A DNA stretch of 64,000 nucleotides from positions 80,148 to 144,147 of the forward strand of contig NZ_JAGSOJ010000007.1 in the NCBI RefSeq assembly GCF_023684385.1, given 5' to 3'. Shown piece after piece: positions 24,959 to 33,660 of this stretch (within the stretch, counting starts at the first letter, position 1; each line of letters opens with the position of its first letter). The DNA comes from Oceanirhabdus seepicola. Its GTDB lineage: Bacteria > Bacillota > Clostridia > Clostridiales > Clostridiaceae. Made by a program: the position numbers and the translations under genes. The notes under the pieces are model-generated. The model was not told the origin of the DNA, did no database searches, and worked only from the letters and a program-made list of their open reading frames with translations.

Positions 24959-25353
24959 TAACCACGTTAATATTAGGCTCATTGTTAATTGCTTTTTTGC
25001 TCATTCTTTATAAGTACCATTCACAAAATGATAAATACAATAGAGAAGTTAGATTAATATCATACACAAACTATACCACTGATTTTGAATTCAGAATACA
25101 AAAATTTTATGGATTTTTAATTTATTTAAAAGAAAATGAGAAGTTAGGTTCTTTTTTAGATGAAGAAATGCAAGAAAAAATGAAAGAACAAGGTTTTTTA
25201 AATTATAGAGTAAATCAAATGAACAAAGAAGTAGAACTAATATTTGAAAAAGATCAATATTTTAATTATAATGTAATTTTTGGATATAATCATAAAAATG
25301 AGTTTAAATTAGTAATAAAAAGTATCCAGGAAACAAGAAAAAATGAGAATTAA
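24922..25353 (+). CDS. Pseudopilin-like protein 4 lacking Glu at +5 (GspK-like position)
   Basis: About 143 residues from TTG 24922, or 136 from ATG 24943. The N terminus KKRMGGFLVTTLILGSLLIAF keeps the basic patch, a glycine and the hydrophobic helix, but has Thr where the conserved +5 Glu should be. GspK-type tip pseudopilins also lack that Glu, so the fourth position agrees. No other domain recognised. It ends the cluster about 280 bp before efp. Confidence 0.65.
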   Translation: MGVSKKRMGGFLVTTLILGSLLIAFLLILYKYHSQNDKYNREVRLISYTNYTTDFEFRIQKFYGFLIYLKENEKLGSFLDEEMQEKMKEQGFLNYRVNQMNKEVELIFEKDQYFNYNVIFGYNHKNEFKLVIKSIQETRKNEN

Positions 25354-25387
25354 AATCATATATATTGGTCATATTATTAATGAATAG

Positions 25388-25416
25388 TTGAAAATAGACC
25401 TTTATTCTGTTAAAAT
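25388..25416 (+). promoter_or_regulatory. Sigma-A promoter, probably for efp
   Basis: TTGAAA (25388-25393), 17-nt spacer, TAAAAT (25411-25416). The start would lie near 25423, giving a leader of about 200 nt before efp in which I see no known riboswitch. Confidence 0.65.
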
Positions 25417-25630
25417 ACTAATGGTGTATATGTTATTTGGTAAATATATACCGTAGTGGTTTATTAAAGAGTTTTACATTACTATTGATGTATTTATGAT
25501 ACCTATGACTACTAATATGCTATGTTTTACAGGTTTTATTGTAATATACATAGTAAGTTTTTGTTTTTAAATACCATGAATTTATTTTTAAATTTATGAG
25601 TATGGTGAAATATAATTTTGGAGGGATAAT

Positions 25631-26191
25631 ATGATTTCAGCAGGAGATTTTAGAAAAGGTGTTACTTTTGAAGAGAATGGACAAGTTTTTACAATAATTG
25701 ATTTCTTACATGTAAAACCAGGTAAGGGAGCTGCATTCGTAAAGACTAAACTTAGAAACGTTATTAATGGTGGGATAGTAGAAAAATCTTATAACCCAAC
25801 AGCTAAAGTACAAGATGTTGTTATTGAAAGAAAAGAAATGCAATATTTATATAATGATGGTGAGTTATACTACTTCATGGACCAAGAAACATATGAGCAA
25901 ATTCCTTTGAATCTTGATATGGTTGAGCAAGCTATTAAGTATCTTAAAGAGAATATGTTTGCAATAATTAAATTCTTCAAGGGAGAGGCTTTCTCAGTAG
26001 AACCACCTAACTTTGTTGAATTACAAATTGTAGAAACAGAACCAGCAGTAAAAGGAAATACTGCAAGTAGTAACGTAACTAAGCCAGCAAAATTAGAAAC
26101 TGGAGCAGTTATTAATGTACCTATGTTTGTTAATGAAGATGATATAATCAGAGTTGATACTAGAACAGAAGAGTACATGGAAAGAGTTTAA
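25631..26191 (+). CDS. efp: Elongation factor P
   Basis: 186 residues, three beta-barrel domains (KOW-like, then two OB folds). EF-P enters the ribosomal E site and relieves stalling at polyproline. The loop that carries the modified residue reads HVKPGKGAAFVKTKLRN, so the tip residue is Lys32. Whether it is modified and by what enzyme is not shown. GGAGGGATAAT precedes the ATG. Family D repeat DNA and two terminators follow. Confidence 0.97.
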   Translation: MISAGDFRKGVTFEENGQVFTIIDFLHVKPGKGAAFVKTKLRNVINGGIVEKSYNPTAKVQDVVIERKEMQYLYNDGELYYFMDQETYEQIPLNLDMVEQAIKYLKENMFAIIKFFKGEAFSVEPPNFVELQIVETEPAVKGNTASSNVTKPAKLETGAVINVPMFVNEDDIIRVDTRTEEYMERV

Positions 26192-26202
26192 TTTAAAAAC
26201 AT

Positions 26203-26449
26203 AGTTGAGAGTGGAAAGTGGAGAGTTGAGAACGAATGACATTTCACTCTGTGAAATTTTAATCCCTATTGTCTTTGGACAATGGGGATTTGCTCGTTTA
26301 ATTATAAATTAAATTTTGCATTTTAAATACAATATTGTATTTCTTGAATAAATGAGTAACTACTATTTGTCTTATAGAAAAACAAGATTTAGTTTCTGCG
26401 TAAGCCGAAACCTCCATCGTTCTCCACTCTCCACTCACAACTCTCAACT
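26203..26449. repeat. Family D palindromic element, complete copy
   Basis: A 247-bp element with inverted ends: AGTTGAGAGTGGAAAGTGGA on the left and the complement of AGTTGAGAGTTGTGAGTGGA on the right. Inside are several small hairpins: TTTCACTCTGTGAAA, then CCCTATTGTCTTTGGACAATGGGG in two arms, and AAATACAATATTGTATTT. It resembles a folded RNA or a MITE. It carries no gene. Confidence 0.7.
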
Positions 26450-26476
26450 TTCTCGAAGTTTTATTATTCTTTATGT

Positions 26477-26532
26477 GCACGCAACTGCGTGCTTTTTTTT
26501 AAGCCTATGCATAGCATATGGCTTATTTTTTT
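26477..26532 (+). terminator. Two back-to-back intrinsic terminators before spoIIIA
   Basis: The first is GCACGC-AACT-GCGTGC followed by eight T (26477-26500). The second is AAGCCTATGC, a short loop, GCATATGGCTT, then ATTTTTTT (26501-26532). Together they insulate the sporulation operon from upstream transcription. Confidence 0.85.
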
Positions 26533-26555
26533 GTAATAATTTTCGGTTGTAGTAA

Positions 26556-26590
26556 ATAAGAATTTATATATAGGGTCATATATAAGTTCC
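26556..26590 (+). promoter_or_regulatory. Possible sigma-E promoter for spoIIIA
   Basis: CATATATA (26577-26584) resembles a sigma-E -10 element (CATAnnnT) and lies about 25 nt before the spoIIIAA start. The upstream -35 region is A/T rich and only loosely fits. spoIIIA is sigma-E controlled in other endospore formers; the site is inferred. Confidence 0.35.
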
Positions 26591-26609
26591 CTGTGGGAGG
26601 ATAAGGATT

Positions 26610-27500
26610 ATGGTTGATGAGTTTATGAAAGTATTATCACCTGAAATATTTACAAGAGTGAAATCTTGTGTTAATTCAATACAAGAAATAAGGGTAAGAT
26701 GTGGCAAAAAATTGATTGGAATAACACATAACGGAGAAAAAAGATTTGATTATATTGTTACACCCTATGATATAGATGTAATCGTTAAAAAGATAAGTCA
26801 ATTTTCTAGATATGCTTTTAATGATGAGATAAAGCAAGGGTTTATTACAATAAAAGGTGGACATAGAGTCGGGCTGTGTGGTTCATGTGTGTTAGAAAAA
26901 GGAGAAATTAAGACCTTGAGAAACATATCTTCACTAAATATTAGAAGAGCTAATGAGATAATAGGGTCCTCGGATAAAGTTATTAATGAGATTATAACCA
27001 ATGAGGGAATAAATAACACTATAATAATATCTCCTCCAAGATGTGGGAAAACAACATTGCTTAGAGATATAGCCAGAGTTTTATCAGACAAGCATAAAAT
27101 GAACGTTTGTATTATTGACGAGAGAGGAGAAATAGGAGCGTGTAGTGATGGAATACCTCAATTAAACGTAGGATGTAGAACTGATGTTTTTGATAGGTGT
27201 CCTAAGAGTAAAGGAATAATGTTGGCAATAAGGAGTTTATCCCCTGATGTAATAGTGTGTGATGAGATTGGAACAGAAGAGGATATGATAAGTATTATAA
27301 TGGCTGTGAATTCTGGTGTTAAGATTATAACATCAATTCATGGATTCGATGTAACTGATCTTTACAAAAAGAAAGTATATTCTAGAATAATTGAACATAA
27401 AGTTTTTAAAAGAGCAATTATTTTGAATAATTTAGAAAAAGTAGGGGATGTATCATCAATTGTAGACCTTGATAATAGGGAGGGAGATGAAGATGTTTAA
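26610..27500 (+). CDS. spoIIIAA: Stage III sporulation protein AA (ATPase)
   Basis: 296-residue secretion-type ATPase with Walker A PPRCGKTTLLRDIA (about 150) and Walker B PDVIVCDEIG, preceded by the conserved QEIRVRCGKKL and FSRYAFNDEIKQGFIT segments. It powers or gates the SpoIIIA-SpoIIQ channel joining mother cell and forespore. First gene of the eight-gene operon. It overlaps spoIIIAB by 8 nt. Confidence 0.96.
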   Translation: MVDEFMKVLSPEIFTRVKSCVNSIQEIRVRCGKKLIGITHNGEKRFDYIVTPYDIDVIVKKISQFSRYAFNDEIKQGFITIKGGHRVGLCGSCVLEKGEIKTLRNISSLNIRRANEIIGSSDKVINEIITNEGINNTIIISPPRCGKTTLLRDIARVLSDKHKMNVCIIDERGEIGACSDGIPQLNVGCRTDVFDRCPKSKGIMLAIRSLSPDVIVCDEIGTEEDMISIIMAVNSGVKIITSIHGFDVTDLYKKKVYSRIIEHKVFKRAIILNNLEKVGDVSSIVDLDNREGDEDV

Positions 27501-28011
27501 GGTCATAAGTTATTTAATTATAATCGTTGGATCCACCTCAATTGGCATTTTGTATGGAGAAAGCATGAAAAAAAGACTTCAGCAACTTTATGAAATGGAT
27601 AGAATAATGCTATCTATTAGTAATGAAATTACATACCTTATGACCCCTTTGCCAGAACTTTTTATGCGTATAGCAGAAGATTCAACTAGTGAGTTCAAGA
27701 AGTTTTTCACAAATATAAGTATTAGGATGGTAAACGGGGAATTATATGATATTTTTGACGCATATAAAAGTGTTAGGGACGAGCTGTCTAGTGAATTTTA
27801 CTTTAAAGAAGCAGATATTAAGGTAATAGATGGTTTTTTCAGAAATCTTGGAAATAATGACGTTCGAGGGGAACAAAACTCAATTGAGTATTTCAGATTA
27901 AAAATGAAAAGGATTATTGAAGAGGCAGATAAAAAACTTAAGAAAGACTATAAACTAGTGACTTCACTATCATTTGCGCTTGGGTTAGTAGTAGTAATTA
28001 TTATTTTATAG
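27493..28011 (+). CDS. spoIIIAB: Stage III sporulation protein AB
   Basis: 172 residues, with membrane segments at each end (YLIIIVGSTSIGILYG and SLSFALGLVVVIIIL) and a helical cytosolic part with LYEMDRIMLSISNEITYLMTPLPE. This is the GspF-like component of the SpoIIIA channel. GGGAGGGAG at 27478-27486 is 6 nt before ATG 27493, which is preferred to upstream candidates at 27469 and 27487. The resulting length is the family norm. Confidence 0.93.
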   Translation: MFKVISYLIIIVGSTSIGILYGESMKKRLQQLYEMDRIMLSISNEITYLMTPLPELFMRIAEDSTSEFKKFFTNISIRMVNGELYDIFDAYKSVRDELSSEFYFKEADIKVIDGFFRNLGNNDVRGEQNSIEYFRLKMKRIIEEADKKLKKDYKLVTSLSFALGLVVVIIIL

Positions 28012-28023
28012 AGGGGGATACCA

Positions 28024-28218
28024 ATGGAAGTAGCTTTGATACTAAAAATTGCAGGTATAGGATTTTTGTTAGCAATAATTGATAAGGTTCTTAAAGGAGC
28101 AGGTAAAGGAGATTGGGCACAGGTTGTTGATTTAGTAGGTATTATAGTTGTTATCTTAATGATACTTTCTCTAATAAGTCAGCTATTTACATCAGTTAAG
28201 ACTATTTTCCAGTTATAG
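28024..28218 (+). CDS. spoIIIAC: Stage III sporulation protein AC
   Basis: 64-residue membrane protein with two hydrophobic helices separated by KVLKGAGKGDWAQ. Length and sequence match SpoIIIAC, a small channel component similar in topology to SpoIIIAD. It sits 12 nt after spoIIIAB with GAGGGGGATA as ribosome-binding site. Confidence 0.93.
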   Translation: MEVALILKIAGIGFLLAIIDKVLKGAGKGDWAQVVDLVGIIVVILMILSLISQLFTSVKTIFQL

Positions 28219-28227
28219 GAGGAGATT

Positions 28228-28617
28228 ATGGAGATACTCAAGATTATATCGGTGGCATTTATAGCAATGATATTATATTTAGCATTAAAAGATGAAAAAA
28301 AAGAGTTGGCATATTTTGTCCTCTTATCAAGCGGTATTATAATCATCATTTTCATCATTCCCAAGATGAAAGCAATAGTTCTTTTTTTAGAGAGCGTTTC
28401 AATAAAAACCGGTGTGGATATTATTTATCTGAACACTATATTTAAAATTTTAGGAATAGCTTATTTAACTACTTTCTGTACAGAGTTATGCAAGGATGCA
28501 GGTGCTTCATCATTAGCTTCAAAAGTTGAAGTTGCAGGTAAGGTTATTATACTTTCCTTAGGGGTACCGATCTTAATGGCTGTATTAAAATCTATCGTGA
28601 GCATAATAAGCGCATGA
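28228..28617 (+). CDS. spoIIIAD: Stage III sporulation protein AD
   Basis: 129 residues with about four hydrophobic segments; family features include DIIYLNTIFKILGIAYLTTF and CKDAGASSLASKVEVAGK. Membrane part of the SpoIIIA channel. It overlaps spoIIIAE by 4 nt (translational coupling). Confidence 0.94.
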   Translation: MEILKIISVAFIAMILYLALKDEKKELAYFVLLSSGIIIIIFIIPKMKAIVLFLESVSIKTGVDIIYLNTIFKILGIAYLTTFCTELCKDAGASSLASKVEVAGKVIILSLGVPILMAVLKSIVSIISA

Positions 28618-29789
28618 TTAGAAAAATTATTAGAAACTGTTTAATAGTTCTAGTCCTGTTAGTTGCTTTTCCTAGTAGTGTTGTTAGTGCAATGGATGGT
28701 AATGAAGGGGTAACACTTGATAGTGAAGAGCTAGGTAAAATAAATAAGCTATATCAATACATATCAAATCTAGGGAATGATTATGAAATAATAAGAGACA
28801 TGAATCCAAAGGAAATTGTGGAAAGTTATATGAAAGAGGGCGACGGTGGGATGACAGCTAAGGATATCGGAAGAATAATCTCGCTTTATATAACAAGAGA
28901 AATAAGAGTAGTATTTAAAATGTTAGCTTCATTAGTTGTAATATGTTTAATTTGCGGGTTACTAACACAGTTGCAAGCTGCATTTGCTGAGAATGAGATA
29001 TCCAATATAGCATATTATGTTTGTTATTCTATGGTTTTGTTGATTATAGGAAATAGTTTTTATGTAACCCTTAATTTAGCTAAGGATACCATAAATGCTA
29101 TTGCTAATTTTATGGACGCATTGATGCCTGTACTGATTATGCTTTTAGCCAGTGTAGGTGGATTCACACAAGCAGTTTTGATGGATCCAATTATAATGTT
29201 TGTTGTGAATTTTTCAGCTAGAGTTATAGTGAATTTTGTTTTTCCAATGATAGTTCTTAGTTTTGTATTATCATTTGTAAATAACTTATCTAGTGAGAAT
29301 AAAGTTAAAAGCTTAAGTAAGCTCTTTGGTGAGGTAACGCTTTGGGTACAGGGCCTTATGTTGACTGTTTTCGTGGGTATCGTAACTATTAGAAGTATGG
29401 TATCAAGTTCCATAGATGAGGTTACATTAAAAACAGCGAAATTTACTGTGGACAAGTTTATACCTGTTGTAGGAAAAGCATTATCAGATGCACTAGCAAC
29501 AATTGCAGGTTATTCAATATTATTAAAAAATGCTATAGGTTCTTTGGGGGTTATTGTTTTAATAGTAATAATACTTATGCCAATAATAAAAATCATGATC
29601 TTAGGTTTTATGTTTAAACTATCTGCAGCAATTATTGAACCAATAAGTGATAGTAAGATAGTTAATGTAATTAATGAAGCTGGAAAGGCAGTTATCTTAA
29701 TTTTGAGTTGTGTTATTTGTATTTCAATAATGTGTTTTATTATGATTGCAATTGTGGCTGGAACAGGTAAAGGGATAATGTTCAGTTAG
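28614..29789 (+). CDS. spoIIIAE: Stage III sporulation protein AE
   Basis: 391 residues: an N-terminal signal segment (LIVLVLLVAFPSSVVSA), a short extracytoplasmic part, then about seven membrane segments, including the family stretch TAKFTVDKFIPVVGKALSDA. Largest membrane component of the mother-cell to forespore channel. Confidence 0.95.
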   Translation: MIRKIIRNCLIVLVLLVAFPSSVVSAMDGNEGVTLDSEELGKINKLYQYISNLGNDYEIIRDMNPKEIVESYMKEGDGGMTAKDIGRIISLYITREIRVVFKMLASLVVICLICGLLTQLQAAFAENEISNIAYYVCYSMVLLIIGNSFYVTLNLAKDTINAIANFMDALMPVLIMLLASVGGFTQAVLMDPIIMFVVNFSARVIVNFVFPMIVLSFVLSFVNNLSSENKVKSLSKLFGEVTLWVQGLMLTVFVGIVTIRSMVSSSIDEVTLKTAKFTVDKFIPVVGKALSDALATIAGYSILLKNAIGSLGVIVLIVIILMPIIKIMILGFMFKLSAAIIEPISDSKIVNVINEAGKAVILILSCVICISIMCFIMIAIVAGTGKGIMFS

Positions 29790-29804
29790 GCATAGGAGGT
29801 AAAT

Positions 29805-30398
29805 ATGATAGAGCTAATTAAAGACTGGATTATAAGCATTAGTACTATGATTGTTCTAATGACAGCCGTTGAATTAATATTACCCAGTAATAAGTTAAAA
29901 AAATATTGCAAATTTGTTATGGGATTAATTTTAATGTTGGTAATAATAAATCCTATAATAATTGCTTTAAAACCTTCTTCGGCTATTAATATAAATTTCG
30001 ATGAATATAATTATGACTTTCAAGAAAGAGATTCTTATGATTATGAAAAGTATAGGGATAAAAATATCGATAGTACACTCAAAGTATTCAGAAAGAATAT
30101 TGAAAAAGAATGCATGAAGAGTTTGAATGATGAATTTCCAAATTCAGAATTTAGTGTAGATATAGATGTTAGCTATGATGACTCAGAAGGTATGTTTAAA
30201 ATAGATGAGGTTTCAGTTGGGGTGAATGGAAGTAGTAATGTGAAGAGAGTAAAGCCTGTTGTAATAAGTAAGAATAAGAGTGTAAAACATGAGGAGCAAA
30301 ACAATAATAATGAGAACCTAAGTAAAATTAAAAAAAGATTAGGAAAACTTTTAGATTTGGATGAAAAATTGGTTAATGTATATTCACTTGAAGACTGA
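29805..30398 (+). CDS. spoIIIAF: Stage III sporulation protein AF
   Basis: 197 residues, two N-terminal membrane segments flanking ELILPSNKLKKYCKFVMGL and a soluble C-terminal domain exposed to the intermembrane space. The middle is rich in D/Y/E and the tail in N/K. Position and architecture identify SpoIIIAF. AGGAGG precedes the ATG. Confidence 0.93.
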   Translation: MIELIKDWIISISTMIVLMTAVELILPSNKLKKYCKFVMGLILMLVIINPIIIALKPSSAININFDEYNYDFQERDSYDYEKYRDKNIDSTLKVFRKNIEKECMKSLNDEFPNSEFSVDIDVSYDDSEGMFKIDEVSVGVNGSSNVKRVKPVVISKNKSVKHEEQNNNNENLSKIKKRLGKLLDLDEKLVNVYSLED

Positions 30399-30476
30399 TG
30401 TAAATATTGTAGTAATAATCCAATTGTAAGGGTTATAAAATATAGAAAATTAGAATTCTAATTGGGAGGTAAAATT

Positions 30477-31157
30477 GTGAGCGAAAATAAAAAACATATC
30501 TTAGACGTTTTTATTAATAATACTGTGCTTAATAGCATATTAAATATAGTAAAAAAGCTTTTTCCAAAAGAGAAAAAGGGAAGGAAAATATACAACGGAA
30601 TTATCATAATCCTATTTCTAGTATTGGGGGCATTAAGTTTTAATCTGGTGAATAGTGCTTTTAAACAAGGAAGTATCAATAATTATGATAATAATGTAAT
30701 GCCAACTCAGGGCATTAAAGATGAAAAATTTTTAAATACTGAAGTGAGTGACTATAAGAAAAATAAAGAAAATGAACTAACAACTATTCTCGATGATATA
30801 CAGGGAGGGGGCAAAATAACAGTAATGATGCATTTTGAGAGTAGTGAAGAAAAGGTCATTGCAACAAATATCAATGACTCTGTAAGCATAACAGAGGAGA
30901 CTGATGATAATGGAGGTACGAGAATGATAAACACCAACCAAGATGGAAGAACTGTTGTCACTGTAAATGAAGGTGATAAGACAAAACCGTTAGTAACTAA
31001 AGTGGTCGAGCCAAAAGTTATTGGAGTAATCGTTGTGGCAGAAGGTGCATCAGATAGCTTGGTTAGACAAAGTATAAAACAAGCTGTATTAACCCTATAT
31101 GATCTAAAATCAGATCAAGTAGAGGTTTACCCAGTTGGGTGTGAGTATAAGAATTAA
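30477..31157 (+). CDS. spoIIIAG: Stage III sporulation protein AG
   Basis: 226 residues, one membrane segment (GIIIILFLVLGALSFNLV) and a C-terminal ring-building domain (LVTKVVEPKVIGVIVVAEG, then VRQSIKQAVLTLYDL). SpoIIIAG forms a large oligomeric ring in the intermembrane space, comparable to EscJ/PrgK rings. GGGAGGT upstream fits GTG 30477; an in-frame TTG at 30462 lies inside that ribosome-binding site. A gap of 78 bp separates it from spoIIIAF. Confidence 0.94.
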   Translation: MSENKKHILDVFINNTVLNSILNIVKKLFPKEKKGRKIYNGIIIILFLVLGALSFNLVNSAFKQGSINNYDNNVMPTQGIKDEKFLNTEVSDYKKNKENELTTILDDIQGGGKITVMMHFESSEEKVIATNINDSVSITEETDDNGGTRMINTNQDGRTVVTVNEGDKTKPLVTKVVEPKVIGVIVVAEGASDSLVRQSIKQAVLTLYDLKSDQVEVYPVGCEYKN

Positions 31158-31177
31158 GATGATATGGAGGGAAAATA

Positions 31178-31669
31178 ATGGATAGAAAGCAAGCAGGGAT
31201 TCTTGTTTCTTTATTAGTATTAATTGTCATTATAGGAGTGGCTTCATGGAGATTAAACGGTGATTTGCCAGAATTGAATTCTCCAGTTGGAAGTATAGGA
31301 GTTCAACAAAGTGAAGATGATACTGATGATTTTATCAAAGACATAATTAAAAGAGATAATACATCAGCTGCAAATATGCAAATTCTTCAAAATTTAATAG
31401 ATGATGAAAGTACTCCTGAAGAAGAAAGAGCTACCGCTCTAGCATTACAAATAAGAATGGTAGAACAACTTGAGAAAGAGCAGAGTTTAGAGAGAGAACT
31501 TAAAGCTAAAGGATATGAAAATGTATTATGCCTAGTTGCAGAAGATTTCAATAATATTAAGGTTTATGTTAAAGAAGAAGAGGAACTATCAAGTGAACAA
31601 CTTGCACAAATTAGATCTATTGTTGTATCACAGACTAGTATCAGAGAAGTTGAAATTTCTAGAAAATAA
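31178..31669 (+). CDS. spoIIIAH: Stage III sporulation protein AH
   Basis: 163 residues: an N-terminal membrane helix (ILVSLLVLIVIIGVASW) and a conserved domain with RDNTSAANMQILQNLID, EKEQSLERELKAKGYEN and a ring-building-motif C terminus. Its partner SpoIIQ sits in the forespore membrane and is not encoded in the window. Last gene of the spoIIIA operon. Confidence 0.95.
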   Translation: MDRKQAGILVSLLVLIVIIGVASWRLNGDLPELNSPVGSIGVQQSEDDTDDFIKDIIKRDNTSAANMQILQNLIDDESTPEEERATALALQIRMVEQLEKEQSLERELKAKGYENVLCLVAEDFNNIKVYVKEEEELSSEQLAQIRSIVVSQTSIREVEISRK

Positions 31670-31748
31670 TAAAAACGTTGAAGAGTTTGCTCCTATTTGG
31701 TATAATTACAATAATTAAATACCTAAGGTTGATTAGGGGGTAAGATAA

Positions 31749-32159
31749 ATGGAAGAAAAAAAAGCTGTAGAAAAAATCGAAGAAATGGAAACAGGAACTG
31801 TTAAGATATCTGATGAGGTTATTGGCGTAATAGCTAACTTAGCAATTAATGATGTAAATGGAATTGTTGGTAGCACATCAGGTATAGTAGAAGGTTTCAC
31901 AAATATGTTCAGCAAGAAGAACTTACATAAGGGTATTAAGATCTCCTTTGAAGAAAATAAAGCACTTATTGATCTTAATATTATTGTTGAGTATGGTGTA
32001 AAGATTCAAGACGTATGCCATGAAGCTCAGAAAGCAGTGAAAACTCAAGTTGAAACAATGACTGGAATTGATGTGGAAGCTGTAAATATCTATGTTCATG
32101 ACGTAGTGATACCTAAAAAAAATGAATCCATTTTAGAAGAAGAAGCAATTACTGAATAA
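31749..32159 (+). CDS. Asp23/Gls24 family envelope stress protein
   Basis: 136 residues with the Asp23 domain (GTVKISDEVIGVIANLAI, then VNGIVGSTSG, then VDLNxIVEYG-like and VNIYVHDVVIPKK). Family members are abundant, often membrane-associated, and respond to envelope or alkaline stress. In clostridia it commonly sits between spoIIIAH and nusB, as here. Its final codons and stop form the start of a triplicated 51-bp repeat. Confidence 0.9.
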   Translation: MEEKKAVEKIEEMETGTVKISDEVIGVIANLAINDVNGIVGSTSGIVEGFTNMFSKKNLHKGIKISFEENKALIDLNIIVEYGVKIQDVCHEAQKAVKTQVETMTGIDVEAVNIYVHDVVIPKKNESILEEEAITE

Positions 32160-32292
32160 AAAATGCACACCTAGTGTGCATTTTTTTTCGAATAAACAAT
32201 CAATGAATAAAAAATGAACACCTAGTGTGCATTTTTTTTTCGAAAAAATGATCAATGAATAAAAAATGAACACTTAGTGTGTATTTTCTGTT
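32153..32292 (+). terminator. Terminator present in three tandem copies after asp23
   Basis: Units begin TGAATAAAAAATG at 32153, 32204 and 32256 (period 51-52 bp). Each holds a hairpin around ACACCTAGTGT or ACACTTAGTGT. Copy 1 is perfect (AAAATGCACAC/GTGTGCATTTT) with eight T, copy 2 has one arm mismatch with nine T, and copy 3 is decayed (ATTTTCTG). The first unit includes the real asp23 stop codon. Confidence 0.85.
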
Positions 32293-32403
32293 GTGGTTTA
32301 AAAAAAATTAAGGTATTATATATAGTTGTGATAAATAAGATAAAAATGTGGTAAAATTATAATACCAAAGGGAAAATAGGTAGTTATATATAAGGAGGCA
32401 AAT

Positions 32404-32799
32404 ATGAACAGAAGAAAATCAAGAGAAGTTGCCATGAAAATTCTTTTTTCAATGACAATTAGCGGTGAAGAAATAACAGGAGCAATGGAGAATTTCAAAA
32501 TAGCGGAATTTGACGAACTTGATCAAGTTGATTTTGAATATGTACAAATGATTCTTGAAGGTGTTGCAGAACATAAAGAAGATATTGATAAGAATATCCA
32601 AGAGAAACTTCATAATTGGAAAATCAGTAGACTTTCTAATATGAGTTTAACAATAATGCGAATTGCTATTTTTGAGATAGAGAATGTGGAAGATGTTCCT
32701 GCTAAAGTTGCAGTTAACGAAGCTATTGAATTAGGTAAGATATACTGTGAAGATAAAGCTAAGGATTTAATAAATGGAGTATTACATAACTTCGTTTAA
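32404..32799 (+). CDS. nusB: Transcription antitermination factor NusB
   Basis: 131-residue all-helical protein with the NusB signature MNRRKSREVAMKILFSM and a C-terminal EDVPAKVAVNEAIELGK-type segment followed by YCEDKAKDLINGVL. It binds boxA RNA with NusE (S10) to support rRNA transcription. AAGGAGG precedes the ATG. First gene of a tight run to ispA. Confidence 0.96.
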   Translation: MNRRKSREVAMKILFSMTISGEEITGAMENFKIAEFDELDQVDFEYVQMILEGVAEHKEDIDKNIQEKLHNWKISRLSNMSLTIMRIAIFEIENVEDVPAKVAVNEAIELGKIYCEDKAKDLINGVLHNFV

Positions 32800-32810
32800 G
32801 GAGTGATTTT

Positions 32811-33656
32811 TTGGGTATAAAACTTAAAAGTAAAGAACTTTGCGATAGAATTAAAACTCAGCTTAACAATGATGTTTCTACGTTAAAAGAGAGTTCAATA
32901 GAGCCTGTATTATCATCATTACTGATTGGTAATGATGGAGGCTCGATTTTTTACACTGGTATACAAAAAAAGAAGTGTGATGAAGTTGGAATAAAGTATG
33001 ATTTACATAGATTACCTGCAGATATATCTTTTCAAGAGTTAAAAATTATTGTGGAAAAGTTAAACAATGATGATAATGTCCATGGTATATTAATACAATC
33101 TCCACTTCCAGAGGCATTGAATGCTAGAGAAGTATTTAATTTAATAACACCAAAGAAAGATATAGATTGTCAAACAACAACTAATATAGGAAAACTATAT
33201 AGCGGAGAATTTGACTTTGCGCCTTGTACAGCTATTTCTGCTATTGAATTAGCTAAACAAACTGGGATAGAATTTGAGGGTAAAGATATAGTTGTCATTG
33301 GAAGAAGTAATGTGGTTGGTAAACCATTATTTCAATTATTGAATAATGAAGATGCAACTGTGACAGTGTGCCACCTTAAGAGTAAAGATATAAACAAAAA
33401 GTGCATGGAAGCAGATATTGTATTTGCTTGTGCAGGAAGTCCTAAATTGGTTGATGCTAGCTATGTTAAAAAAGGTAGTATTTTAATAGATATTGGTACT
33501 ACAAATGTTGACGGAAAAATTGTGGGAGATATTAATTTAGAAGAAGTTATTGAAATAGCGGATTATGTAAGTACAGTACCAGGCGGAGTAGGTCCACTTA
33601 CAACTATTATTCTACTAAGAAACGTTGTTTCTAACGCTATAAAGAGTAAGGAATGA
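32811..33656 (+). CDS. folD: Bifunctional methylene-THF dehydrogenase/cyclohydrolase FolD
   Basis: 281 residues. Interconverts 5,10-methylene-, methenyl- and 10-formyl-THF. FolD signatures: GILIQSPLPEAL, FAPCTAISAIELA (usual PCTPxG region, here CTAIS), VVIGRSNVVGKPL and VPGGVGPLTTIILLRN. In many FolD proteins the second segment reads PCTPxGV; here Pro and Gly are replaced, a minor oddity. TTG start after GGAGTGA. Confidence 0.93.
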   Translation: MGIKLKSKELCDRIKTQLNNDVSTLKESSIEPVLSSLLIGNDGGSIFYTGIQKKKCDEVGIKYDLHRLPADISFQELKIIVEKLNNDDNVHGILIQSPLPEALNAREVFNLITPKKDIDCQTTTNIGKLYSGEFDFAPCTAISAIELAKQTGIEFEGKDIVVIGRSNVVGKPLFQLLNNEDATVTVCHLKSKDINKKCMEADIVFACAGSPKLVDASYVKKGSILIDIGTTNVDGKIVGDINLEEVIEIADYVSTVPGGVGPLTTIILLRNVVSNAIKSKE

Positions 33657-33660
33657 TTAT

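Noticed and set aside
29060..29455. Minus-strand frame of 131 codons within spoIIIAE
   Set aside because: Shadow of a membrane-protein gene; low-complexity Thr/Ile composition and no start signal.
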